Assembly (NCBI RefSeq): GCF_007004765.1
Contig: NZ_VIKR01000003.1
Coordinates: forward strand, 372,001 to 436,000
Direction of reading: 5' to 3'
DNA length: 64,000 bases
Origin: Aliikangiella marina
Lineage (GTDB): Bacteria; Pseudomonadota; Gammaproteobacteria; Enterobacterales; Kangiellaceae
This document shows, piece by piece, positions 45,081-54,511 of the stretch. The first letter of the stretch is position 1. Each line of letters opens with the position of its first letter. Below the pieces are notes generated by a model. It had not been told where the DNA came from. It did no database searches and was given only the letters and a program-made list of their open reading frames with translations. The position numbers were made by a program, and so were the translations under genes.

Positions 45081-45929
45081 ATGAGTTTATTAGAATACCC
45101 TATCAATGATATTTTAAAAGTCGTCAAACAGACTGCGTTGGACGCAGGTGATGCAATAATGGAAATTTATCAAAGCGACGATTTTGATGTGCAGTTAAAA
45201 GGTGATGAATCACCTTTAACTAAAGCTGATTTAGCTGCACATAATGTCATTATTGATGCTTTGGAAAAAAGTTTCCCTGCGATTCCTTGTTTATCTGAAG
45301 AGAGTAAAGCGATTGCTTTTGAAGAGCGACAAAAATGGGACCATTATTTTATTATCGATCCGCTCGACGGAACCAAAGAGTTTATTGCGCGTAACGATGA
45401 GTTTACCGTGAATATTGCACTTATCGAAAATGGCCAGCCAGTATTGGGCGTGATTTACGCGCCGGTATTAAAAACTTTATACTTCGCCGCTGATACCGTA
45501 GGGGCATATAAGCAAGTTGATAACCAGGAGCCTCACCGAATTTCTGTGAGAAAGCTACAACAAAAAGAAGGTCAAAACCACTTTACCGTTGTTGCTAGTC
45601 GGCGTCATGGCTTAGACAAAGTCGAGACAATGTGCCAAAACTTTGCTAGTTATGACCTGACGAGCCGAGGAAGTTCACTTAAAATGTGTTTAGTGGCAGA
45701 AGGTGCTGCAGATTTGTATCCTCGATTAGCTTTGACTTCAGAGTGGGATACCGCTGCAGCGCAATCGATTGTTGAACATGCGGGTGGGATGCTCGTTGAA
45801 TTAGACTTCTCGGCCATGCAGTACAACCAAAAAGAGTCCTTGCTAAATCCGTTTTTTCTGGTACTCGGTGATCCATCGTTTGATTGGAAAAAGGAGTTAG
45901 TCATACCCAACCTTGAAACTAACACATAA
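45081..45929 (+). CDS. cysQ: 3'(2'),5'-bisphosphate nucleotidase CysQ
   Basis: 282 residues. Inositol-phosphatase family motifs are present: LSEES near residue 72, IIDPLDGTKEFI (metal ligands) and, near the end, SEWDTAAAQSIVEHAGG. CysQ removes 3'-phosphoadenosine 5'-phosphate formed during sulfate assimilation. It acts in the cytoplasm or at the membrane. It follows nudE by 16 bases and precedes the peptidase gene by 19, so all four genes from yrfG on may be one transcript. Confidence 0.92.
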   Translation: MSLLEYPINDILKVVKQTALDAGDAIMEIYQSDDFDVQLKGDESPLTKADLAAHNVIIDALEKSFPAIPCLSEESKAIAFEERQKWDHYFIIDPLDGTKEFIARNDEFTVNIALIENGQPVLGVIYAPVLKTLYFAADTVGAYKQVDNQEPHRISVRKLQQKEGQNHFTVVASRRHGLDKVETMCQNFASYDLTSRGSSLKMCLVAEGAADLYPRLALTSEWDTAAAQSIVEHAGGMLVELDFSAMQYNQKESLLNPFFLVLGDPSFDWKKELVIPNLETNT

Positions 45930-45948
45930 CTTCTCAAGGGAGTTTTAA

Positions 45949-48012
45949 ATGAAAAATAATAAATTGATTTCGTTGTTGTTGTTAGGTCTAGTGCTATCAC
46001 CGCTTAGTGTGGTCGCAAAACAGACCGTAATGACATTACAACAAACAGTAGAGACTAAACAAGTCGTTGCCTCGATCCCGTCACCCAGTGGTGAGCATAT
46101 CGCGTATACCTTAAGAGTCCCGCGAGAGGCATATGAGGATAAGGATGGCACTGCGTACGTTGAGCTACATGTAGTCGATAAAGCAGGCAATAGCCGTCGT
46201 TTTGTCACAGGAAAAGTTAATGTCGCCAGTATCAGTTGGGGTGATAACGGCCAATCAATTTATTTCTTGGCGAAGCGCAACGATGATAAACATCGCAGTG
46301 TTTATCGCATAGCAATCGATGGCGGTGAAGCAGAAAAACTTGTTTCAACTAGTGCTGATATTTCTGCTTACACCCTCAACGCTGACTCAAGCAAGTTAAC
46401 TTATTTAGCAAAGCCAGCTAAAGATCCAATGGATAAAACGTTAAAAGAAAAAGGCTTTAAAGCGAAGGTCTATGAAGAGTCAATTAAAAAAGCCAGTGCA
46501 TTTACGGTTGATCTAAAAGACTTGGAGAAAGCGCATAAAAAAATCGACATAAAAGAGCATATCCGCTCTGTTGAGTACCACCCAACTAATGACCAATTAT
46601 TAATGCGAGTGACGCCTACAGCGTTGATTGATGACAATTATGTCGCATCTCAATATCGCATTTATAATCAAAAAGGCAAGCAGCTAAAAGCGTTCGATAC
46701 CGAAGGGAAGTTAGGCGCTGCTCGATGGTCTCCAGACGGCAAGTATGTTGCTATCATCGGTGCTGAAGATAAACATGATCCCTCTTCGGGTCGCTTGTTT
46801 ATTGCGAATAGCAAGTCAGGAAAAATCATTGAGCCTGTAAAAGACTACATGGGCCATGTAAGAGACATTCGATGGGTATCTGATTATCAGGTTGCCTATC
46901 TCGGCCATGTTGGTACCCAGTCAGAAGTCTCGTTAGTCAATGTCGATAGCGGTAAGGTTTCGAATAAAATTCCAGCCGGAGAATATGTTATTGAGTCTAT
47001 TCAAACGGATCGCTCGGGTAAAATGCTTGCCGGTATTGCAAGTTCTGATAAGCATCCGCGAGAAGTTTTTGATTTAAATGGACAGGAGCCTAAGCGTTTA
47101 ACTGACTCTAACCCATGGTTGGCAGATATAAAAATGCCAAAACAGGAAACCGTCATTCATAAAGCTCGTGATGGCGTTGAATTGAGAGGCGTACTAGCCT
47201 ATCCAATCAACTATAAAAAGGGCAAGCGCTATCCATTGATTATGATGGTACACGGTGGACCAGAAGCCCACGTTAGTGACTCTTGGCTGGACCGCTACTC
47301 TTATCCAATAAAGTACGCCACAGGTAATGGGTACGCAGTATTTTTACCTAATTATCGCGGTAGTACCGGTATGGGAGTTGAGTATTCAAAGCTTGGCCAA
47401 GCCGATTATGCCGGTGCTGAGTTTAACGATTTGGTCGACGCCATTGAGCATCTATCAGACATGGGGATTGTTGATAAAAAACGTGTCGGTATTACTGGCG
47501 GTTCGTATGGTGGCTATGCTTCTGCTTGGGCTGCTACTGCGCTGAGCGAGCACTTTGCGGCGAGTGTAATGTTTGTAGGAATATCCAATCAATTATCTAA
47601 ATTCGGTACCACTGATATTCCGGTGGAAATGTACAATGTTCACGCGAGAAATTATCCATGGGATAAATGGCAGTGGATGTTAGAGCGAAGTCCTATCTAC
47701 CACACGGATAAAGCCAAAACACCGATTTTAATTATGCATGGTGAAGAAGATACTCGCGTTCATCCCGCACAGTCGATGGAATTATACCGCTATATCAAAA
47801 CGCGAACTGATACTCCAGTGCGAATGGTGACCTATCCTGGCGAGCCGCATGGCAACCGGAAATCTGCAGCGCAATTAGATTATTCTATGCGTTTAATGCG
47901 ATGGATGGACTTCTATTTGAAAGGTAAGAAGAAAGGTAAAGCAATGCCAGCTTATGAGTTAGATCATAAAGCGGTTTTGAAAAAAATGAAGGAAGAGAAA
48001 AAAGACAAGTAA
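45949..48012 (+). CDS. Secreted S9 prolyl-oligopeptidase-family peptidase (fourth)
   Basis: 687 residues with signal peptide KLISLLLLGLVLSPLSVVAK and a strong ribosome binding site (AAGGGAG). A TolB-like propeller region (ARWSPDGKYVAIIG) precedes the hydrolase domain: Ser519 in GGSYGGYA, Asp601 in HGEEDTRVH and His634 in GEPHGNRK. The C-terminus is extended and Lys-rich (KKMKEEKKDK). It differs from the cluster at 16.5-23.5 kb, having GEPHG in place of NEGHG. It is a periplasmic or secreted oligopeptidase. It ends in its own terminator. Confidence 0.88.
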   Translation: MKNNKLISLLLLGLVLSPLSVVAKQTVMTLQQTVETKQVVASIPSPSGEHIAYTLRVPREAYEDKDGTAYVELHVVDKAGNSRRFVTGKVNVASISWGDNGQSIYFLAKRNDDKHRSVYRIAIDGGEAEKLVSTSADISAYTLNADSSKLTYLAKPAKDPMDKTLKEKGFKAKVYEESIKKASAFTVDLKDLEKAHKKIDIKEHIRSVEYHPTNDQLLMRVTPTALIDDNYVASQYRIYNQKGKQLKAFDTEGKLGAARWSPDGKYVAIIGAEDKHDPSSGRLFIANSKSGKIIEPVKDYMGHVRDIRWVSDYQVAYLGHVGTQSEVSLVNVDSGKVSNKIPAGEYVIESIQTDRSGKMLAGIASSDKHPREVFDLNGQEPKRLTDSNPWLADIKMPKQETVIHKARDGVELRGVLAYPINYKKGKRYPLIMMVHGGPEAHVSDSWLDRYSYPIKYATGNGYAVFLPNYRGSTGMGVEYSKLGQADYAGAEFNDLVDAIEHLSDMGIVDKKRVGITGGSYGGYASAWAATALSEHFAASVMFVGISNQLSKFGTTDIPVEMYNVHARNYPWDKWQWMLERSPIYHTDKAKTPILIMHGEEDTRVHPAQSMELYRYIKTRTDTPVRMVTYPGEPHGNRKSAAQLDYSMRLMRWMDFYLKGKKKGKAMPAYELDHKAVLKKMKEEKKDK

Positions 48013-48040
48013 ACAGCAAACAATAGAAAAGCAAAAAATA

Positions 48041-48070
48041 AAAAAGCCCAACAATAAGTTGGGCTTTTTT
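48041..48070 (+). terminator. Intrinsic terminator of the fourth peptidase gene
   Basis: AAAAAGCCCAAC-AATAA-GTTGGGCTTTTTT is a perfect stem with a six-base T-run, 28 bases past the stop codon. The A-run on the other side lets it work for minus-strand transcripts too. Confidence 0.9.
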
Positions 48071-48084
48071 GTTTACAGTTTTAA

Positions 48085-48133
48085 AGCACTTAGCACTTAG
48101 CACTTAGCACTTAGCACTTAGCACTTAGCACTT
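48085..48133. repeat. Seven perfect tandem copies of a 7-bp repeat
   Basis: AGCACTT is repeated seven times without a mismatch, followed by AGCAT. It lies between the terminator at 48041 and the end of the amidohydrolase gene at 48150, in a non-coding gap. Confidence 0.95.
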
Positions 48134-48149
48134 AGCATTAACTTCCCTC

Positions 48150-51100
48150 TTAATGTCTCCAATGATACATGGCTTGCTTAATTCTTAAGGCCATTGCCGT
48201 CGCATTGGGTAGCGATTGCATATTCAATCGCTCAAAGAAGAAAGGCTCTCGTTTGTGACCCTTACGGCCAATTTCATTCATTGTTGCCGTGTCGAACAAA
48301 CGTCCGTTGATCATTGTATGGGAGACTTTTTCAGACAGTCGTAAGTTTGATAACACCTCACCATCAACAACTATGAGATCAGCGAGCTTACCGACTTCGA
48401 TACTACCAATATCTTTATCCATACCAAGATAAGCTGCACCATCAATTGTTGCTCCGCGTAGTGATTCCCAGGGGGTAAAACCACCTTGATTCATCATCCA
48501 CATTTCCCAGTGAGCCGCTAATCCTTCACGCTGACCATGCGCACCAATAACGACCGGTACGCCTGCCTTATTAAGCTGTTTTGCCGTTTTGGCAACATCG
48601 AAGTGATTATAATGATCGTCAGGTGCCGTGGTACGACGAATTGAGTTTGGCTCAACGAAATAGCGTGGCGTCCATTGCATGAGTTTTTCATTTTCCCAAA
48701 CATTTGTTCTGTCATACCAGTAAGTTTCACCCGAGAGTCCACCATAAGCGACGCCAAAAGTTGGAGAATAACCGACCTCTGTTTGCGACCAAAGTTGGTT
48801 GACATCATCATAGACTTTAGCGACAGGGACTGCATGTTCCAATCCCGTATGACCATCAACAATCATTGTTAAATTGTGATAGAACTTTGCGCCACCTTCT
48901 GGAACTACCATGATACCGAGTTCTCTGCCTGCTTTGATAACCTGTTGCTTTTGATCGCGACGAGGTTGGTTATAGCTCTTAACAGAGATAGCGCCGAGTT
49001 CTTTGAGGCGTTGGACGTGAAACTTTGCGTCTTCATAGCTATCAATGTTAGCCGTGTAACCAGGCGCTTTGGCACCGTAAAGAATGGTTCCTGTTGAGTA
49101 AATTCTTGGACTAACTGTGAGACCTTTTCGCTGCATCTCTGCCGCAGCAAAAATCTCTGAAGTATCATTGGATGGGTCATGAATGGTAGTGACACCAAAA
49201 GCCAAAGATGAGTAACTCATCCAGTTTTGTTGTGGCGTAATTTCATTACTTCCTTGACCACCATGCGCATGGACATCAACAAGACCAGGTAATACTGTTT
49301 TTCCCGACACGTTGATTGTTTCCGCATCACTAGGGATACTAACTTCACCTTTTTTACCAACCGCTTTAATGCGATTGTTTTCTACAAGTACTACTCCATC
49401 TTCGATGATTTCTTGAGTGTTGTAGGCATCACGCATGGTAACAACTTTGCCACCAATTAATGCAATCATTCCCGTTGGTTTGTCTGCTTTAGTTTTAAAG
49501 GATAAATCAATTCCTTCTGAAACAGGTTCTGGTAGTTCTTCAGGACTACCATCAAAGTGTGCAAAAGCATCTTTCAGATCGCGAGAATATAAGTTAGCGC
49601 CATGTGCCCAGCCGATGGTTTTGCTATCAGCGGACCAATGAAGAAACTCTCCCGAGCGTTTCGAAATTTGCTTAACAGGAACATTTTTACTGCTAGAGGT
49701 GAGTGATTCAGACTTACCGGTGAGCGCGAAAGGTGCAAGGAACGCATTATATTGTTGGGTAAAGGCAATCCACTTACCATCAGGTGATACTTTGAATTCA
49801 GTAATATCATCGCCAGTAAAGTGCTCGCGCTTTTGATTTCCATTAAGATCGACACTCTCTAATTTCGCTTTAGCACCAAAGCCAAAGCTTGAGTAAAAAA
49901 TCCGCGAATCATCAGCAGAGAATTGAGGACTTCTACCCGTATCATGAATTCTTTTTGAGTCGCCACCCGATGCATCAGCAACATAAATACCGGGTTCCAT
50001 TGAGTACTCGGGTGAAGTCAAATAGCCGCCCGTAAATCGACGGAAAACAACTTTCTTACCATCGTTTGAAAATGACGGTTCTACATAATGACCTGGCTCA
50101 GTCGTAATCGTTTTTCCTTTGCCTCCGCGGCTAGAAACGACTTTTACGCTACCAAGTTTTTGATCATCCCAAGTGACATACGCAATTTTTCGGCCGTCCT
50201 TAGAAAAGGTTGGATAAAATTCAAAATGATCTTTTTGACTTGTTAGTCTTTTACGTTTGCCTGATTTCACGTCGCGGATGTAAATTTTTCCAAGCGCTTG
50301 ATAGGCAATTTTATCGCCCTTTGGGGACATTTGAGCCCAGCGAATCATTTTTACATCGAAGGTATCGGGAGCGACTTCAATCGCAAAGCGCAAAGCGGGT
50401 GTAACTTGTTTTTCGATGTTCACTTCAAAAGGAATATTAGCGACTTTGGCATCTTTGACATTCACTTTGTGAATTTTACCTGCAGCCCAAAACACAATCG
50501 ATTGATTATCAGGTGTCCAATCAAATGCTGGCGTATTACCATGACTTCCATTGGTTTCTTGAAGGTCGCGATCGAGCCCTGCGTAAAGCGGTTTGTCTAA
50601 ACCGGTTTTCAAGTCTTTGACGAAGAGCACCGATTGGGTATCGACACGACGCACATAAGCCAAGTATTTACCATCACTGGACGGTGTCGGAGCGATTGCG
50701 CCACCAGCGCCGCCAACAAAGGTAATTTCTTTGCCGGTTTCTCTATCTAGTCGTTTGATAGTAAAAATTTGCGTAGTTGGATTTTTATTGTATTGCCATC
50801 GCGTACCTGGCGTTGAGTCCATTGAGAAATAGACATAGCGTCCGTCAGGAGAGAATGCAGGTTCGGCAATATTCTTTTGCGCACTCAAATTAGACCCGAG
50901 ACGTTTTTTCAGTTGATAGCCGCTACCGCCGCTTTTATGGTACATCCAAATTTCACCAGCTGCGATACTTCTTGTTCCCATGAAGCCTCGTTTGGCAACA
51001 ATGAAATCACCATCTGGCGACCAGTTAGGAGTGTGGACAAGGTTCCGTTTTTCAGAACTGACAGCCTTCGGGTTGCTGCCATCAGCATCCATAATCCAGA

Positions 51101-51509
51101 GGTTGTCGGCACCGTCGCGGTCACTGATAAACGCAATTTGTTTTCCATCAGGACTAAAACGCGGCTGCATATTCCAAGCCATTCCTTGTGTGACAGGTGT
51201 TGCTTTACCGCCTTTTGCCGGTATCGTGTAAATGTCGCCTAGCATGTCAAAAGCGATCGTCTTACCGTCAGGACTCACATCGACATTTGACCAGGTGGAT
51301 TCATTAGTTTTAATGGTGATAGTTTTCTTATCGCCAGGAGGATTATTAACATCCCATTTTTCTTCTTTTTTAGCGTCTTTCTTATTATCGTTGGCGGCCT
51401 CTTCGGCTGCTGGTTTGGTCGGCGTATCTGCTGCGAAGCCAGCAGTTGGAGTCGTTGCCAACACCAAACCTGTAAGTGCCGCAGACACGCAGGTGGTGAC
51501 AAGTTTCAT
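48150..51509 (-). CDS. Exported TolB-like propeller / amidohydrolase fusion protein
   Basis: 1,119 residues with a signal peptide ending AGFAAD, then an acidic-basic linker (AAEEAANDNKKDAKKEEKWD). Residues from about 60 to 680 hold many TolB/WD40-like blades (VSPDGKTIAFDMLGD, FSPDGKQIAFISDRDGADNL). From about 690 on there is an amidohydrolase domain: GKTVLPGLVDVHAHGGQG with the metal-binding HAH, a Lys in ISVKSYNQP, HTGLEHAVP and the end GKLADLIVVDGEV. The family of such fusions is known in Alteromonas-type bacteria, but the substrate is unknown. It is likely periplasmic. Confidence 0.85.
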   Translation of the reverse strand: MKLVTTCVSAALTGLVLATTPTAGFAADTPTKPAAEEAANDNKKDAKKEEKWDVNNPPGDKKTITIKTNESTWSNVDVSPDGKTIAFDMLGDIYTIPAKGGKATPVTQGMAWNMQPRFSPDGKQIAFISDRDGADNLWIMDADGSNPKAVSSEKRNLVHTPNWSPDGDFIVAKRGFMGTRSIAAGEIWMYHKSGGSGYQLKKRLGSNLSAQKNIAEPAFSPDGRYVYFSMDSTPGTRWQYNKNPTTQIFTIKRLDRETGKEITFVGGAGGAIAPTPSSDGKYLAYVRRVDTQSVLFVKDLKTGLDKPLYAGLDRDLQETNGSHGNTPAFDWTPDNQSIVFWAAGKIHKVNVKDAKVANIPFEVNIEKQVTPALRFAIEVAPDTFDVKMIRWAQMSPKGDKIAYQALGKIYIRDVKSGKRKRLTSQKDHFEFYPTFSKDGRKIAYVTWDDQKLGSVKVVSSRGGKGKTITTEPGHYVEPSFSNDGKKVVFRRFTGGYLTSPEYSMEPGIYVADASGGDSKRIHDTGRSPQFSADDSRIFYSSFGFGAKAKLESVDLNGNQKREHFTGDDITEFKVSPDGKWIAFTQQYNAFLAPFALTGKSESLTSSSKNVPVKQISKRSGEFLHWSADSKTIGWAHGANLYSRDLKDAFAHFDGSPEELPEPVSEGIDLSFKTKADKPTGMIALIGGKVVTMRDAYNTQEIIEDGVVLVENNRIKAVGKKGEVSIPSDAETINVSGKTVLPGLVDVHAHGGQGSNEITPQQNWMSYSSLAFGVTTIHDPSNDTSEIFAAAEMQRKGLTVSPRIYSTGTILYGAKAPGYTANIDSYEDAKFHVQRLKELGAISVKSYNQPRRDQKQQVIKAGRELGIMVVPEGGAKFYHNLTMIVDGHTGLEHAVPVAKVYDDVNQLWSQTEVGYSPTFGVAYGGLSGETYWYDRTNVWENEKLMQWTPRYFVEPNSIRRTTAPDDHYNHFDVAKTAKQLNKAGVPVVIGAHGQREGLAAHWEMWMMNQGGFTPWESLRGATIDGAAYLGMDKDIGSIEVGKLADLIVVDGEVLSNLRLSEKVSHTMINGRLFDTATMNEIGRKGHKREPFFFERLNMQSLPNATAMALRIKQAMYHWRH

Positions 51510-51618
51510 TATTTTCTCCCTTATATTGGAATAATTATGAGATCGATGGATAAATCGATGGCCAATAGGGTATAGATCCCAGGGTAAGTGGTAAAGGGAG
51601 GAGATGTATCAAATGTTG

Positions 51619-51663
51619 AAAAAACTCGCTCAGCAGACCACTAGGGCGGCTCGGAGCGAGTTT
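51619..51663 (-). terminator. Terminator of the DUF805 gene
   Basis: AAACTCGCTC and GAGCGAGTTT pair as a perfect 10-bp stem around a 22-base loop, with a T-run on the minus strand. It lies 30 bases past the DUF805 stop codon. Confidence 0.7.
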
Positions 51664-51692
51664 GCTTTTCTTAATTTTGGGTTTAGCGACAA

Positions 51693-52253
51693 CTATTCAC
51701 TAATCTGGGCGGCTTTTGCTCGCTCAGAATAGTCTTGATAAGCTGGTAAGGCGATAGCGGCAACGATCCCAATAATGATGATAAGCGGAAAAAGCGTCGC
51801 CATAATCCAGGTACCTGTAGTGTTTGGCGAAGGTCGCGCACCATATTTGTTTGCCCCTTGAGTTCCCGGTGCAAACAATACATATAATCCGAAGGCGATA
51901 TTAACGAACGGAATTAGGTAAATGAGGGTTAACCATCCTGTGTGGTCCAAATCATGAAGACGTCGAATTCCCACGATAAATCCCCAAACCACAAGCCCGA
52001 TATAACCAACAATCACAAAAATCCCCATTGCACCGGCATAAAATTCTGAGGGATTTGCTGCCTGAGTGGGAGCCATTGCCCCCATAATCATTGCGGGGAT
52101 AAACAATAAGAAGTATGCGGCTGTATTGTAAGCGAGAAACCGCGCCCTGCCGATTCGCTGTGTAGCGCTCATGATGCGTACCTCTTGAAATTCTGGCAGA
52201 TCTTGACTCATTACTTGACTTTCTGGCGCGGCATAAACTGATTCTTGATTCAT
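51693..52253 (-). CDS. DUF805 inner-membrane protein
   Basis: 186 residues. After a 40-residue cytoplasmic start comes the DUF805 core: QRIGRARFLAYNTAAYFLLF, IGLVVWGFIVGIRRLHDLDH, TGWLTLIYLIPFVNIAFGLY, and a last hydrophobic segment (MATLFPLIIIIGIVAAIALP). RLHDLDHTGW is the diagnostic loop. The C-terminus resembles a prepilin-like hydrophobic end (AYQDYSERAKA), seen in some members. Function unknown. Confidence 0.85.
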   Translation of the reverse strand: MNQESVYAAPESQVMSQDLPEFQEVRIMSATQRIGRARFLAYNTAAYFLLFIPAMIMGAMAPTQAANPSEFYAGAMGIFVIVGYIGLVVWGFIVGIRRLHDLDHTGWLTLIYLIPFVNIAFGLYVLFAPGTQGANKYGARPSPNTTGTWIMATLFPLIIIIGIVAAIALPAYQDYSERAKAAQISE

Positions 52254-52569
52254 TTTATTTGTTTCCTTTTATAGTTATTTTATCCATATAAACAACGGAT
52301 CCCATGTGACAGAGGTATGATTCAGTTTTGTGCGCTTCAAATCAAGTGAAAAAATAACTTGATCATTAAAATGCGGATACTTTTTGTTAATTAATTTATG
52401 CTCGATTTATTGAGCATAAAGGCACAAAGAGATAGGGAACTGGTGCTTGGGAGTAGAGGAGCTGAAAAAATCAGATTGATTGGTTATCAGTAAAGCGAAA
52501 TTATTCGGCTATAAAAAACGGGACTTAAAAGCCCCGTTTGTTCACTCGTTACAAGAGATTTATTTTGAT
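52254..52569. other. Intergenic region between mdh and the DUF805 gene
   Basis: No gene seen. It holds a perfect hairpin, TTTATGCTC-GATTTATT-GAGCATAAA at 52395-52420, with no T-run. Being upstream of the DUF805 gene it could be an operator or an mRNA leader structure. The mdh terminator lies at 52513-52539. Confidence 0.5.
52513..52539 (-). terminator. Intrinsic terminator of mdh
   Basis: On the minus strand AAACGGG and CCCGTTT form a stem around GCTTTTAAGT, followed by a run of T, 30 bases past the mdh stop codon. Confidence 0.8.
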
Positions 52570-53550
52570 TTACGGCAACAAGTGACTTACAGCATCTCGC
52601 TCTTCCGCAAGTTCTGTTTCAGTCGCTTCTAGCTTAGCTTGGCTAAACTCATTGATATCTTGTCCTTGAACAATTGACCAGTCACCATCTTTACAAGTAC
52701 ATGGGAATGAGAAGATTAAACCTTCTTGAATACCATAGGAACCATCTGAGTAGACGGCCATGCTCACTGAGTCGCCGTCTGCCGTTCCAAGCGCCCAATC
52801 ACGCATGTGATCGATGGCCGCGTTTGCAGCGGAAGCCGCTGATGAAGCACCACGAGCTTTGATGATCGCTGCGCCTCGTTGCTGAACGGTCGGAATAAAG
52901 TCGTTCTCGTACCAGTCTTGCTCGACCTTATCCATCGCGTTGCCACCGGCAACATTGGCATGATAAAGATCGGGGAATTGAGTTGAAGAGTGGTTACCCC
53001 AGATTATCATGTTAGTAACATCTGTTACCGCGGTGCCAGTTTTTTGCGCTAGCTGAGTCATTGCGCGGTTTTGGTCAAGGCGTGTCATCGCTGTGAAATT
53101 GCGAGGGTTTAAATCTGGCGCATTACGTTGCGCAATAAGTGCGTTGGTATTCGCAGGGTTGCCCACAACCAGAACCTTGATATCACGGCTGGCGTGTTCG
53201 TTCATCGCCTTACCTTGTACCGAGAAAATTGCCGCGTTAGCTTCAAGCAAATCTTTTCGCTCCATACCTGGACCGCGAGGGCGAGCACCAACGAGTAACG
53301 CATAATCAGCGTCTTTAAAAGCAACATTAGGGTCGTCTGTGCAAACTACGTCTTGGAGAAGTGGGAAAGCACAGTCATCAAGCTCCATTTTAACGCCTTG
53401 GAGCGCTTCCATCGCAGGAGTAATGTCTAATAGTTGTAAAATTACCGGTTGGTCGTTTCCTAGCATTGCGCCGGAAGCGATACGGAATAATAGTGCATAA
53501 CCAATTTGGCCAGCAGCACCAGTAACGGCAACGCGTACAGGTTGTTTCAT
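52570..53550 (-). CDS. mdh: Malate dehydrogenase (326-residue type)
   Basis: 326 residues. Rossmann loop [20 protein letters not shown], then [19 protein letters not shown] with the substrate-binding Arg, [12 protein letters not shown], and the active-site His in [12 protein letters not shown]. It is the longer, eukaryote-cytosolic-like type rather than the 312-residue form of E. coli. It oxidises malate to oxaloacetate with NAD+ in the cytoplasm. It stands alone with its own terminator, and GAGG lies upstream of the start. Confidence 0.95.
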   Translation of the reverse strand: MKQPVRVAVTGAAGQIGYALLFRIASGAMLGNDQPVILQLLDITPAMEALQGVKMELDDCAFPLLQDVVCTDDPNVAFKDADYALLVGARPRGPGMERKDLLEANAAIFSVQGKAMNEHASRDIKVLVVGNPANTNALIAQRNAPDLNPRNFTAMTRLDQNRAMTQLAQKTGTAVTDVTNMIIWGNHSSTQFPDLYHANVAGGNAMDKVEQDWYENDFIPTVQQRGAAIIKARGASSAASAANAAIDHMRDWALGTADGDSVSMAVYSDGSYGIQEGLIFSFPCTCKDGDWSIVQGQDINEFSQAKLEATETELAEERDAVSHLLP

Positions 53551-53845
53551 CTCTAATATCCTCAGGTGTTAGATGATTAGTGTCATTGGACTCGAAAGCT
53601 TAAAGATAGCCGAAAAATGGCTAGCTTTCATAAAGTGGCGGGATTTTAGCACAAAGCTTAACCGGATACCTACTATACCTAGGGCTAATATTGACTTTAG
53701 ACAAAGAATTCAAGCAGACAAATACTTATGGGTTTTGAGAAGGTTTAAGCCAGTTTGCGAACCGTTTATCCGACGGATAATTGGTCTTTTGCTATTTTGG
53801 GTGTATCCTTTACCTTATCTTGCAAATCGAGTGCTTGTCCAAGAA

Positions 53846-53931
53846 TAGTAATTACGACCAGCTAGTAATTGCGAAAGACTAGTAGTTCAGAAAGACTCGT
53901 AATTGCAAAAGTAGACTAGTTGAAAAAAGAG
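53846..53931 (+). repeat. Imperfect 17-bp tandem repeats upstream of the metal-efflux operon
   Basis: Successive units read TAGTAATTACGACCAGC, TAGTAATTGCGAAAGAC, TAGTAGTTCAGAAAGAC, TCGTAATTGCAAAAGTAGAC and TAGTTGAAAAAAGAG. The first three are exactly 17 bases, the fourth 20. They end eight bases before the start of the Met/His-rich gene, so they lie in the leader or promoter. The region 53551-53845 upstream of mdh contains only an ORF I do not trust. Confidence 0.75.
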
Positions 53932-53939
53932 TAATTTCC

Positions 53940-54389
53940 TTGAACACATCGACGCTAATGCGGTTAACGGCAATTGTTTGGTTATTGGCCTTTATCGGTC
54001 AATCCCTTGCTGCGTCCGTTGTGCACTGTAATATGCAGATGATGGCATCGATGTCGGTCGAGTCTGCGACCACTGATTCTCATATGAACCACTCTCGGAT
54101 GAATTACGCCCAGATGGATCATTCGGAGATGGATCATTCACAGATGAGTCATTTGAATAGCGAGCATGGCTCGCATTCAGACAAGATAATGCAAGATAGT
54201 ATCAAGCTAGTCCCTGAGTGTTGTCAGATTAGTGCTGACTGTAACGAAGGCAATTGTTCATACGTCTATTTATCGTTACCGGTTGCTCAAATCGAGTCAC
54301 CACTCAATCAATCTAAATTGCTCAGTCTATCGACGTTTGCACAGATAAAGCGTCAATCCTCTTTATACCGTCCGCCCATTTTTGCCTAG
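53940..54389 (+). CDS. Met/His-rich exported small protein, possible copper sensor or chaperone
   Basis: 149 residues from a TTG start, or 143 from the ATG at 53958; neither has a strong ribosome binding site, though AAGAG precedes the TTG. The signal peptide (LTAIVWLLAFIGQSLAAS) is clear. The mature part contains a Met/His-rich block with the pattern HMNHSRMNYAQMDHSEMDHS then QMSH, suited to binding copper or silver. Two pairs of cysteines follow (ECCQISADCNEGNC). It precedes cusCBA-like genes. Proteins of this kind upstream of copper operons are known (CopL-like or DUF2946-like), but exact family membership is not proven. Confidence 0.7.
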   Translation: MNTSTLMRLTAIVWLLAFIGQSLAASVVHCNMQMMASMSVESATTDSHMNHSRMNYAQMDHSEMDHSQMSHLNSEHGSHSDKIMQDSIKLVPECCQISADCNEGNCSYVYLSLPVAQIESPLNQSKLLSLSTFAQIKRQSSLYRPPIFA

Positions 54390-54404
54390 CACAGGATAAG
54401 TGCG

Positions 54405-54499
54405 TCTGCGTTTTGCAGAAACACTTCAACCGTTATTGTCTTTTTTGTTTTTGAAAAGACGTTACTTTTGATCAAGAAATGATTCAGTTTGACTGAATC
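54405..54499 (+). promoter_or_regulatory. Three consecutive stem-loops between the leader gene and cusC
   Basis: TCTGC-GTTTT-GCAGA at 54405-54419, GTCTTTT-TTGTTTTTG-AAAAGAC at 54438-54460, and GATTCAG-TTTGA-CTGAATC at 54481-54499. The last ends two bases before AAGG of the cusC ribosome binding site (54501-54505). The gap has only 122 bases. The arrangement, after a Met/His-rich leader gene, would suit attenuation or a regulator binding site, which is inference. Confidence 0.5.
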
Positions 54500-54511
54500 A
54501 AGGCAACACCG

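Noticed and set aside
53573-53848. 91-codon frame upstream of the metal operon
   Set aside because: It begins in the mdh leader and ends in the 17-bp repeats; no ribosome binding site or recognisable feature was seen.
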